Below are positions 52,931-64,000 of a stretch of DNA of 64,000 nt, in pieces (the stretch's first letter is position 1; every line of letters begins with the position of its first letter). Position numbers and translations under genes: made by a program. The stretch comes from Lanius collurio. Lineage: Eukaryota > Chordata > Aves > Passeriformes > Laniidae. The stretch spans positions 3,835,244 to 3,899,243 of the forward strand of contig JACBWW010000022.1 in assembly GCA_020086605.1 (NCBI GenBank), written 5' to 3'. The notes beneath the pieces are model-generated. The model saw only the letters and a list, made by a program, of their open reading frames with translations. It searched no databases and was not told the origin of the DNA.

Positions 52931-55900
52931 TTCCAGCTGCTCTAGATCCCACCTGCCCTTTTATTAAATGGTGCCTGCAGCTGGCCAGGGCTCAGTGATA
53001 ACATCAGTAGAAAGATCTCTGTTTCTAGTGGGTTTTAACAATTATAGGGGAAATGGATGTATCTCTTTCCAGCCAAATACAGAACATAATTCTTGTCTAT
53101 AAACTAAATCCTGTTGAAAGGAAGCAATCCTTTACATATAGAACCTACACATTACTCCAGGAGCACTGGCAGTTTCTTTAGAGACAGTAGCTCTGGTTTT
53201 GGTTTTGCAATTGCTTAGGATTTAAAGCGTAACTCACTTTAATTCTTACCACTACTTTCTCCTTCTCTCTTGTTCTTACTCAGCACCTCAGTTATTGGTA
53301 AGCCTCAGGTTTGTTGACGTTGGTCTGAACTTTAGAACTGCAAATGAATGAAAATGCCAGTGACCACTTACTCTTCCACAAATCTGAAATGGAAATCCAT
53401 GCAAACTGTTCCTGTTTTCCTTTATAGCCTTGAACATGTGGTTTATGAAATTATGATTGGGAAAATTTTTCAGCTGCTACAAAATAAGGATAAATGAGAA
53501 GATGAAGATACCAAAATACAACAGAGTTCACATTCTCTGAAAAAGGTTCTTGAGTCTGGAGGGACAATACCATTAATTTTTCTCTTGGTGAAGTAGGAGC
53601 AAGACACGGGAGCTTGACAGAACTGGCTCTCACAGAATGTGCCTTTTAAATTATAGCTTTATAAAAACATTTTTCCTGTGCTACTAGAAAAAGGGGAAAT
53701 ACTCCTCCAGTGTCAACTCTTGATGTAAATACACATAACCCCACCCCCAAACTCAGTCACTTTCAATTTTACCAAAACCATTATCTTCACAATGGACTCT
53801 TGTGCCACTTAAGAGGTGCCATGTTCCCAGTGCATCAGACATTTCAGACTGCCCCAGTCCTCAGGAGAATTCAGGAGGGAAGAAGTTGACACAGGCACTT
53901 CAAGGCTTTCTTGTCATTTTTGCTGTTGGCTTTGTTGCTTTCCTCCACATGAATTTTCAGTCTTATTATCTTACACATCAGTCTGTGTGAGTGATACAGA
54001 ACAGATACAGAAAAAAATGCACAACCAGGTTAATAATAAATCAGTCTCTGAGAAATCCTCTTCATTACTTTCTAATCCACCACAGCAGAAAATGTACTAA
54101 GAGATGCAGATCTGACCAGGCTTTTTTTTGGCTCAGTCCTGGAGCAGGGCACGTGATGGTATCACAGCACTGATGGGGCAATTTTCTGAGCAATGTTTTC
54201 TCATCAAGGTCCATCAACAAGCAGTGTCAGATAGCAGCAACTTTAGGATTACTGTCATAATACCATTCTGCTTTTGTAATTTAGGTCTCCTATTTTTTGT
54301 TTTCTCTGCTATTTAAAGTACTTCCTTAAGCCTTGTACATTGAGTTCATGCCATGAAAATAAATTCCTTAAGAAATGGTCATCATTCACAATCACTGTTA
54401 TTTTATCTTTCTGTACCATCTGCAGTTTTCAAGAAGGTCTACCTGCTTGGCCAATGGCATTTTTAAGACTGAAAATTATCCTTCTGTAAAAATTCCTTTC
54501 AGCTACATGGCTGTCACAATACTAATATCACTGTAGGTGGAAGACATAGTTAATAAAAAAAATCAATACAGTCAGAGCACATACCTAGAAGGGACTTTTT
54601 ATATCGTTGGTAAGAGGAAAAAAAAATAAATGTACCAAAGGAAGGGGGAGTGGTGTGGCAATCTGATGTTTAAAACATAAATTAAAAAAATACCAGGATG
54701 CAGTTAATTCCACTGAAGCTTGTATATCTCATCCCAAAAATCAATCAAAAAAATGGCTTGATTGAATTTTTAGATGATTACTATCCACAAACCCCCTGCC
54801 AGATATATTCTGTTCTCCAGAAGCGTGACCGTCTTTTAAGCTAATGAACTAAGCCTTGCAGCATGGGAAGGGAATTAAATGAGCAAGAAAATCTTTGCTG
54901 TGCTGAAAACACAAAATGCAACAGTGTTGGAAAACACTGCTGAGAGCCCAAAGGAAACGTGCAGGGTTCTATCCACTGTCCATACCTGCCTCTGCTCCTT
55001 TCACTCAGTTCAAGTCACGGGCTACTTGTGTGAATATGGGGAGAAGGTCAGAAGGAAACTCAGCTTGGGTCTTAACTAGAGAGAAAAAGGATTTTCCCTT
55101 TGTGTTTATTTTGTGGGACTGGACTAAGGAAGTTGCATTCTTTTCATTTACCCATGTAGCACTCTGACATTAGGAGCTATAAATGGTATTTTCTCCACCA
55201 GGACATGCTTTTCCTTTTGCACATTAGCAGGAGCTGGAACAAAAACAAATGCACAAAAAACCAGATATAAGGAACGTAAAATCTACATGTGGTGGGTCTT
55301 TCATGAATCCTACAAGGCTTGCAAGGGTTCCTTCTGTAAAGTTCCATAACAGTGCATGTTTCTGACAAGGGAAAGAGGAATTAAACAACTTCCTTCTTCA
55401 CCTAAATACATACAGGATAATTGCTACTTTTTTTCAGATCAGGTCAAAAATTAGGTCTCTTATTTCATAAAATAAGAACCTTCTGAGACAAGAGATGCTC
55501 TTTGGAACAGAGGGTCCTGCTAGCACCAGACAGTAAGGACTGATCTCATCTGAGCCTTGTTCCTATGGGCAAGTGGCAAGGAAGCTCAGCCAGCCTTTTC
55601 AGAATGCCATAGCTGATGTTTCTAGGGATGAAGCTGAGGCCAGACAGAGGGGGGAAAGGGTGACATCATGCATAGGAAAAAGTTATAGAGGAACCATCTC
55701 TTACTTTTACAATGGTGAAACAAAAGAAAGAGGTCTCTGCCTTGGCACATCAGGAAGTACGCTCAGCTGCAAGGGCTTGTATGAAGGAAGAGAGGGCATC
55801 ATGTTGGTTTATATCTGTACCACAGACCTAAACCTTGCATATCACACTATTCTGCTAGGAAATACGGTTTACTAAAAAATAACTTGCAAGGAAATAACAC

Positions 55901-56774
55901 CTCCTAACCCATTTTCTACCCCAATGCTGAAGAATAATGTACAGATGTCCCCCTGGATTATGTTCCAAAACCTAAAACATATAATCTAATTCCTCTTTGA
56001 ACAGGACTGAGACTATTTATTCAAGTGTATATTTTTTGCCATTGCTCAAGCCGCATACAAACATCTCACGTTCCTGGTTTGCTTATTGAAGGCTCCTGTA
56101 TCAGTCAGTGGTCCCTGCAGCAGGGCTGTCAGCTGTACCAGTAAAGCTAGAATTACTGGTTATACTGGTGGAGGAGCCACCTGGCTGCACCTCAGACCCT
56201 CACAGGAGGCAACTGAGGGCAAGCAAACCCAACAGATTTCTGGGTTCCAGTGACACGCTACATGTATTCAGTGAGGTGTGCTGCACAGCTGAAATTGCAC
56301 TGCTTGAAGATAAATTATGCTGCAACATTTCTAAATGAAACATTAACCATGTGCTTAGAGAAGTTGGTAGCACATTCTATTAACCTGCAGTGTTTGTGCA
56401 TCTGCTCTATAATCGATAATAAGTAAGAAAACCAGAAAGAAAATGTTAACAGAGATTCCCATATACTTGGAAGGTGTTTAACATTGCTAGCTAGGACATA
56501 AAAGCATGGCAAGAAAGAAGAAAACTGACTGTAAGAATGCAAAAATGACTCCCTACAGTTTCATGCCATGTCTCCAGACTGAGCTAACTAAATCCAAAAT
56601 GCTTTTCTTGGTGAACAAATATCCTTCCCAATGATGTTTTCTCTGCAGTAGTAGGGATCTCAGAGGTTTAAATACAAGTGAAATGATTTAAGTACTTGCT
56701 GTGCTTTGGTCTTGTTTTGGTGATCTCCCCTTCTCCAAGGATGTAGAAGACCCAAGTGTAAAACTGGAAAACAG

Positions 56775-56775
<1 letters not shown>

Positions 56776-56852
<77 letters not shown>
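56776..56852. repeat. GATA tetranucleotide microsatellite
   Basis: About 19 uninterrupted copies of GATA over 77 bp. Minus-strand open frames through it read as repeated Ser-Ile-Tyr-Leu and are artefacts. Its length and purity predict length variation between individuals. Confidence 0.98.
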
Positions 56853-58311
56853 CCAGGCAAAAGAACTCAAGAAGGGTGTTTTGTCACCTGGCAAAGCATG
56901 GCTGCTGTAAACCCTGCAAGCACTGGGCACAGGGAAATCACTTTTCAAACCTGCTTCCTGGCCTCCTTACCATCTCAGATCACATGTGGAAGATATGATG
57001 GTAGAAATATCAATGAACAGTCCCAGCTCCACCCTCACCCATGTGTGCTCTCACCACTGTTACCAGCCAGATCGCACTGGAGGCCTTGGACTGAGGAGCC
57101 CTGTGCCCCACTGATGCCTCCTGTTGTTGGGAGACCAAAGATAATGGGCAGGATCAGAGGATATTTTGTAAGCTGTTCCTGTACATGCAGACAGCAGAGG
57201 CTACCACTAATCAGCCTCATTCCAGCCTTGTTCCTGTGCCTGATTTTACTCCAGCCAAGGCAGTAACATCAAAAATAATCCCAAAAGACTGTACACACAT
57301 CACTGGTATGCTGCTGGAAATAGGAAGTTACTGTATTCACAAGAATCCTCCAAAATGAGAAGTTGAGGTTAGCAGTCTGATCTTTTGATGTCTGCTGGAA
57401 AGGACCTGATGTATGGTTAGAAATTTTTCTTCTCCCAACCAAATGACAAGTAACTGCCCCCACAGCACCCAACCAAATATGTTGTATTTTTAGCTGCAAT
57501 AAATGCTCTTTCTCTTCAAAGAATAGATGTTTCACAGAGAAGCTGCAAGAGACTTTTGCTCCCGATCCCTGACAGGTTCCTGTGCCTCTTGCTGATGAGT
57601 AGGAAGGCACCTGCTTAACTACCATGCTTGGGGAGGCTACAGTCCCTCCTCCTGTGTTCTGCTAACATCTTTTATGCCACATATAAACAAGAAGTATTGG
57701 AATAATTTAATATACATTTTCAAAATGCAAATACATTACAAGACCTTAGCCTTAAAAGCTTATTTTTGTTGGATGTATCAAAATTTTTTATAGTGAGATA
57801 TGAGAACATGAAAACAATTAATAGTATTTGGATCTCATATATCTTTTGTTTCCAAAATCCTCTTATCATGCAGACATCATAATGTCCTTCCTGTCCTTTG
57901 AGGTATTGCCCAAGACAAAGAGAGAAAGTGCACCAACTCTTCTCAAATTAAGCTTTCTTCACAATGCAGGTTTTCAGATTCAGACCTGTCAGTCTCTTCC
58001 AGTTCCATGATTCACACAAGCTTTGAATCAAGCCTCAAGTGACAAAATGAATCTACTTCTTCTGGATATTTATTTTTTTTACCTTAATGCCACCTGCCTT
58101 CCAGTACTGGAGTATTCATTACCTTAGATCAGGTTAATGGTGTGCTTATGAGAACTCATTTGTATCTTGAAGCCTTTATATGAAATATCTCATCACCTCA
58201 ATTGGCTAAAAATTTTTTTATCCTATTACAATATCAAATCTTGTACTGGAGATGGCTCTGCTTTAAATGCTTTTATTTCAGAACACTTTACTTGACATGC
58301 AAAAATAAAAG

Positions 58312-58336
58312 AAAATGTACAAAAACTGTACATTTT
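58312..58336. repeat. Short perfect inverted repeat
   Basis: AAAATGTAC at 58312-58320 and its reverse complement GTACATTTT at 58328-58336, separated by 7 bases. This is a small AT-rich hairpin with no T-run or gene next to it, and may be chance. Confidence 0.4.
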
Positions 58337-61300
58337 GGGATATAAATAATAGAGGTTAAGAGACAGCTGGCGTGGATGTTCCATGATCAACTGACACCTT
58401 CCCTCCCATACCGATTGCAGTGGCACTGCTGTAGCGACATTGCAATTTGCATACAGAAAAGGGTAAACCTTCAAAGACAGGAGCAGTTTATTCATTTTAA
58501 TGTAAAGCACCCAAAAATGCATAAAGCAGAGGTAAGTATTTGTCTATGGGATGTCAGCTATCTCTTCTAGTCCATCAGGATACATTAGTATTTCCTCTGT
58601 ACCTAAATGAGCTGTCAGACTGGAACACTGTTCTGAACCAAGCTTCAGTTAGAGAAATTATTGCTTCCAAAAGTATTCTGCAGTTCCTTGCAAAGCAAGC
58701 ATTCAAGATGGAAAATGTTATGTAAGAGAGAAGATAGAGGACAAGGACAAATAAAGGATTGGTTACGTCTCTTTACTATTGCACAGGCAGCAGTGATTCA
58801 TTCTTTCAAATAATTTTAAGATTTTTGTTGTCATTGCTTTTGAATAGAATCAGCTATGCCTTAACTAACAACTAAACAATCACTAAGTGATTGAAGTCAA
58901 CATCAAGAGACTAAAAAGCAGCACAAAAGACTTAAATTTAATTAATTCAAAAAACCAGAAAACATTCCTGCATGCCTTTAAGCTAAGTTTTAATTCTGTA
59001 TTTTTACATGCAAATACTTAAAGCTGATATCAAAATATTTGGCTTCCTACAAAGGAACAGACACAGGCTAAATGCCTTTGTGGCACTTTGTGTTAATGGC
59101 ACCCCTATTTACATGACCAAAGTAATTCTTGCCTGAGCTGACACAAACCCTTGTGCAGCTCACCCCCAAAGCTGTAGCTTTTTTATGCTGTGGTGTTGCA
59201 CCAGATTGTTCCATGGCATTAGAGACTAGAGCCAGTAGTCTCAACATTAATGCTTTATCATGACTGCTGATGCTCTCGCAGAAGATGGAATGACATCTCC
59301 ATGAAGAAAGAAATACCACTTTGGCATAATGTAAGCAATCCTTCCCTTTTCACTGCACTCATGAGCAAGTTACTCTGTAGGTAAACCACAGGGGAGACTT
59401 GGCCTGTGCTGCAAACCCTGTTGTAGGCTTCAATCCAAAGCCAGAATTCCATCCCCATCCTTCTCCTGAAAAGAGCTTTCGCAGAGGATTTTGTCATCAG
59501 TGCAAAGGCCTCCACAGAAAATAGGCTCAGTGTAAGACAGGGAAGCAAAAAAACCCACTAAGGTGTCATTGCAGAACTTGAGTCTTCTTCCATTTCTTGT
59601 TCAAAACTGACACAGTTAATGTGTAGGAAGTTATTTGTATCCTACTCATACAGAACTTTCATAGGTACACAATCAGAACTTGAACTTCTACTGGACTTTT
59701 AGAAAAACAATTCCTGTGTTCATTCCACTGACAAGATGTGGAACGCTTCATTTGCATCTCAGTCAGGGATCTATTAAGGCAGTAAGATTAATTTACTCAG
59801 AGCTTCCTACCAGATGAACTTAAATCAATTTTAGATTGCTGAAAAACAGATCTTGTACAGAAAGGTGACTCCAGTATAATCTCACTGACAAATCACTTTC
59901 AATGGAAAATTTCAATACAGAACACACTTCAGTATTCAAAACTTCCACTGAAATCTACAGTGGTTTTGATCAGAGACAAGTGAATACTGATACAAGCCTT
60001 ACAAAGTTTGGCCCTCAGAACCAACACAGTTTTAGGACAGAAAAAGGTGAAAGCAGTAGAGAGAGCTTTATTTTAGATCTTCCCTTAGAGGAGCCCTGGT
60101 AACATAGACTCAATTAGGACTGCTCATAAATAAAGCCATGCCTGTATTAAAGTACTAACTAGACCCAGACTTTCCTAGAACTTTTCTTTAATGCAGAAAA
60201 CCACAACAGACTATTCATGGTGATATTTTAAAACATCACATTTTACTTATTTCTGGTACAAAAACTTCTGCCATGAAGTTAAAACAAATACATGAGCTTT
60301 ACTACAGTACAACTAAACAAACTACTTTTATTAAAAATGCACCCTGGCACCATGCCAGCATGTGGGGCTATTTTTGGATAGGATTTTCAAATACATTCAC
60401 TTGAACTGTGGGATGCTGCTCTCTGCTATATCAGTAAAGCTTCCCTCAGTGTCTGAGTCAATAATAAACAATTTCCCAAGGGTTACCCATATTCTTTTTC
60501 CCCCAGGCTGCCACTGACCTCCTGTGACACCAGTCACTCCTCTCTGCTGCTTGCTCCACCCAGCTGTTCCAGAGGTTACAGCATTATGTGTTTGAGGCTG
60601 TCAGCTCACATTTTTAATTTGTTAAATAACAGTCCACAGTGGGATATAAAACAACAAATTGCTTTAGAAGATTCACCATGCCTTTTACATTATCTTACAG
60701 AAAATCTCCAGTACCCAAGCCTGCAGACTGGGAACTGGCCTATGAAGTTTGGTACTGACAAACTTCAATAACATTTTAGAAGAGAACTCGGCAGCTGTCT
60801 GGCATTAGCCCTCCAGTTTCCATGGATACAACAATCAGATCAGCACAAACAAAGCAGCTGAAATTTTCAAATGAGTGGTATTTTAAATTACCGTCACATA
60901 AAAATCCTGGTGACAATAGACATGTTAGAAATACTGAATTTTTTAGTTGAAACCCCACTCACAGAGGCAACATTGTTAAAATAAAGGTTGTACAAGAGAA
61001 GAAAATAAATCCAATAGTTTACCTTTTCATTTTAGATAAGGAAGACTACATGGAGAAGGAAAGATTGCTGTTAATATTTACTGGAAAATGATTTCCAGTT
61101 ACTTTATGGGGGGGAGAATACCAACAAAATTTAGAAAGAAGCTCACATTCTTTATGAGGGGTGGAAAAAATCAACCCAAACCAACAAGACCAACTGAGAA
61201 GGTGTATGTTCTTTCAGGTGAACTGCAACAGGTGCTTTGCAAATATAGCCAACTTGTTTGTGGTGATCCCAAAATATGATACTCACAGATACAAATTCTG

Positions 61301-64000
61301 AAGCAAGCTAAAAAAATTTATTAAACTCACTGGAAATATTTAATACACTGAAGCAAGTTATAGGAATATGCAATGACTGCAAGCAGGTAGCTTGTAAAGA
61401 TATAAGGTTGAATGAAAATCTCAAAACAAGAATAATCTTGGGTAATCAAGACAGAGTTTGTCACAAGATTTGCCACCTTTGTTGTCTAAGAAGTCTCATT
61501 TTAAACATCCACTGTGCTTTCTGCATCATTGTGCAAGCAAATCTGATGCCTTCTGTTTGTAGTGAGGAAACAAGCTAAAAATTTCAACCTTCTCAAAGAT
61601 GGGGGGAAACACGACTAAATGCAAGGAAGCAAAGTTTAGATTCCCTTCTCATCAGGCACTATTTTTACAGACATAAATACAAAAGGCTTGCCAGGAGAGA
61701 TTTCTCTGTTGATTTCTTCTATAATTTATTTTGAACAACAAACAACTTCCTCTTACAGATTTGATATTAATTATTAAACTCTATGAGAAGAGCTGTTATA
61801 CTAAGGTCCTTTATGCGTGTTCCTAATTTCTTTCATGATTTAAAAATGTTTGTAACTCAGAAATGCAAAGCCTATATCCATTAAGCAGCCAAAACCAAGG
61901 TTCTAATGATCTCTTTCAACTGAAAGTGTAATACACTGTGAATATTAATTACATTTTGTTGTTATTACATTAAATAACTTTTCTATACTTGTGGTTTTAG
62001 ATTTCTCTGAGTTTTCCCAATTGAAGGACTAGCAACACCTAAACTAACCCCCCTTTCAGCATGTTCTGCCCTCAGACACTTTGTGCCATTCCACAAAACC
62101 CTCTGGATGCGTTGATGGGCAAACAGGCAACATACACTGCACCAGAGAGCACACAGTAAACTGTGGCAGAACTGAGTTTAAGGGACTCTCGCAGCATGCA
62201 AATTTAAAGACTGAATGTCTCATACTAAATTAAGAGACATTTTTAAGTTATGCTAGACTCAGATATCATAGAGAGGTAACTGAATATTGATGCAAACCAA
62301 GCTTTTCTAATTGTTAGTCTGAGTCCCCACAGTTCCCCTCTGTCCCCAGCCTCCAGCCCTGCATGTGCACCAGTCCAGAGCACACAGCCCACCCTGGAGA
62401 CAACAGGAAGAGGGAGCAGCTAAAAATATCCTGCATCTGGTTCACTTTTCCTCTGGGGTCTCAGAACTAAGAAGGCAGCCACACAAAACAGCACCAGTTC
62501 AAAAGATTTTTGTTCCTCCTCAGCCCTCAAGGTACAATTCAATACTTTGCTATTTACTATGGCAAACCTGGTGCTTAGGTGTATTTTTGTGCCCACCACC
62601 CGATTCCATAAATATTTGCACCCAAATCTCTGCTGTCTGACTGCACCAAAATTTTCTACTAGGAATGACCAGCAGTCTATCCCAAATCCAAACAAAGTTA
62701 CATGAAACCAAAATGACCCCCTCCCCCCTTGCTCTACATTTCAAAGAGAAGCACAAAAGTAGTTAGAAAATTAAATACAATATAGCAATTAGAATAGAAG
62801 AAGGGAAATGTGAAATCCTCATTCTGGAATGACAAAATGCTTCAAACATGATTTTTTTTTTTTTTTTGGCAATAAAGACTGTTCGTGTTCCCCTCTAAAA
62901 TAGCTTTCCCTATAATCACTACTAATGACCAGCAGAAGGAAAATAGGCACAGAGGACTATGGGAAACTGGAAAAAAGGAAAAATCCACCAGAGAATGGAA
63001 TGGCTTTGCTGGCACAGCTGTATTTTCTTTTCCTGTCTCTACAGTTTAACCAGGAAAGTTTACATTTCTCATTTTCTTTCTATAAAGGAAGAGAGCACTA
63101 GGCCATTGGAAGAGGACCAATCTATATTATGTGCTACAAAAGTTAGTCTAATAACAGATTACTTAATTTTCAATGCTTTCTTTACAGACTACTGCACGTT
63201 TTTTAGTGTCTAACTCCATAACCAGAGGGAGGGGGATATATATACATATCCATCAAAAGTCAACATGGCAAGGTTTAAAAAAACCCAAGACATTAATGTG
63301 AAGACTGTCAACAATTCAAACAGGAACTATTTAAATTAAATGACTTAAAGACTGAAATAGCATCAGCTATTCTGGGGAAGTAGAATTTATTTCTGCAACC
63401 CAGATAGCTTTCCCTGTATAATCCTGCCACACACTATGTTCCTGGCTTGCTGTCACTATAAAGCTTTCTATTACAGATTGCTGGGGATACCTAGCAGCAC
63501 ATAAGGATAATCTGTCTACCATGGAATGCTGTATCAGTAAATATCCAGGCTATATTAGTTAGATAAATGGGCAATTCAAAGCTTAACTCATGAAAATTTT
63601 GATTGTTTACTACTTTTTCCACTGAGCTTTTTAATGTTGTGTAACATAAAATGTTATAGGAATAAGAGGAAAGCTGGGCAGCAACTGCACTTCTGCCAGG
63701 CAATTTAACCCAGAAATGAAGAGGGTTTCCACTACTTCCAAAAAATTAGTTTGATGGCATGTATTGCATCTGTTCATTTTTCCAGTGTCTAAACAGCAAG
63801 AATCATTTTCAAATCTTATGAGTCATATTAGTTGTTTTGTGGTTTCCATATGAAGTACAAACTTTTTTGACACTAAAAATTATAAGTTCTAAGTGAAAAG
63901 AGGCCAAGTTTAACCTGCATTATGAAATCATACATATTAGTCAAAAGAAGACCCAACATGTTATTTAAGATTCATTGCTGATCGATGGCACCCCACTCTC

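Larger units (their letters stand above)
52446..64000. other. Intergenic region downstream of PHKB
   Basis: About 11.5 kb with no exon that I can recognise on either strand. The longest open frames (about 126 codons minus at 52572-52952, 122 plus at 56898-57266, 118 minus at 57269-57625) have no recognisable domain and overlap others of similar length. It holds a GC-rich patch at 52640-52930, a GATA microsatellite at 56776-56852, a 16-T run at about 62852-62867 and a small hairpin at 58312-58336. In mammals the next gene is ABCC12 on the opposite strand. I see no ABC transporter motif here. The far end could be a 3' UTR of a convergent gene, but this is not supported. Confidence 0.6.

Noticed and set aside
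52572..52998. Opposed 125-126 codon frames past the gene end
   Set aside because: Explained by high GC content, which lowers stop-codon frequency; low-complexity peptide and no domain.
55573..55875. 100-codon plus-strand frame in the intergenic region
   Set aside because: No recognisable family, no upstream promoter or splice context; about the length expected occasionally by chance in 64 kb.
56660..56948. Two minus-strand frames encoding Ser-Ile-Tyr-Leu repeats
   Set aside because: Translation artefact of the GATA microsatellite.
52446..64000. Convergent ABCC12-like gene expected from mammalian gene order
   Set aside because: No Walker or signature motifs or transporter exons could be found on the minus strand; the gene probably lies further on or is absent.
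1..64000. tRNA, rRNA, snoRNA, CRISPR arrays or bacterial-type elements
   Set aside because: None of the characteristic sequences or structures were seen; the window is vertebrate nuclear DNA.

Overview
The window looks like nuclear DNA of a bird. It is AT-rich, intron-rich vertebrate sequence carrying several CR1-type LINE tails of the avian kind, few other repeats, and a compact version of a gene that is several times longer in mammals. The species cannot be named from the sequence.

One gene explains nearly all coding signal: PHKB, the regulatory beta subunit of phosphorylase b kinase, on the + strand. I rebuilt 26 coding exons (E1-E25, with E19 in two versions, 19A and 19B) from splice sites, reading phase and remembered similarity to human PHKB. 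Joined with one version of E19 they give 895 codons plus a stop. That equals human residues 199-1093 with no net length change, so the first ~198 residues lie upstream of the window. If the human gene has 33 exons as I recall, these are exons 8-33. Numbers such as Ser701 below use human numbering.

Layout: 1-1064 upstream intron; 1065-51567 PHKB exons and introns; 51568 to about 52445 the 3' UTR with two AATAAA signals; about 52446-64000 intergenic DNA with no supported gene, a GATA microsatellite and a GC-rich patch. Inside the introns are four CR1 fragments, a perfect 53-bp tandem duplication, smaller duplications, T-rich tracts and a cluster of cryptic poly(A) signals.

The most informative feature is a pair of homologous 91-nt exons, 38646-38736 and 39598-39688, which are the mutually exclusive alternative exons known from mammalian PHKB. 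The sequence shows directly that using both gives a stop after 11 codons of the second exon, and using neither gives a stop at the second codon across the junction. Only exactly-one splicing makes full-length protein. I found no novel multi-gene system. The window is one housekeeping/metabolic gene and its flank.
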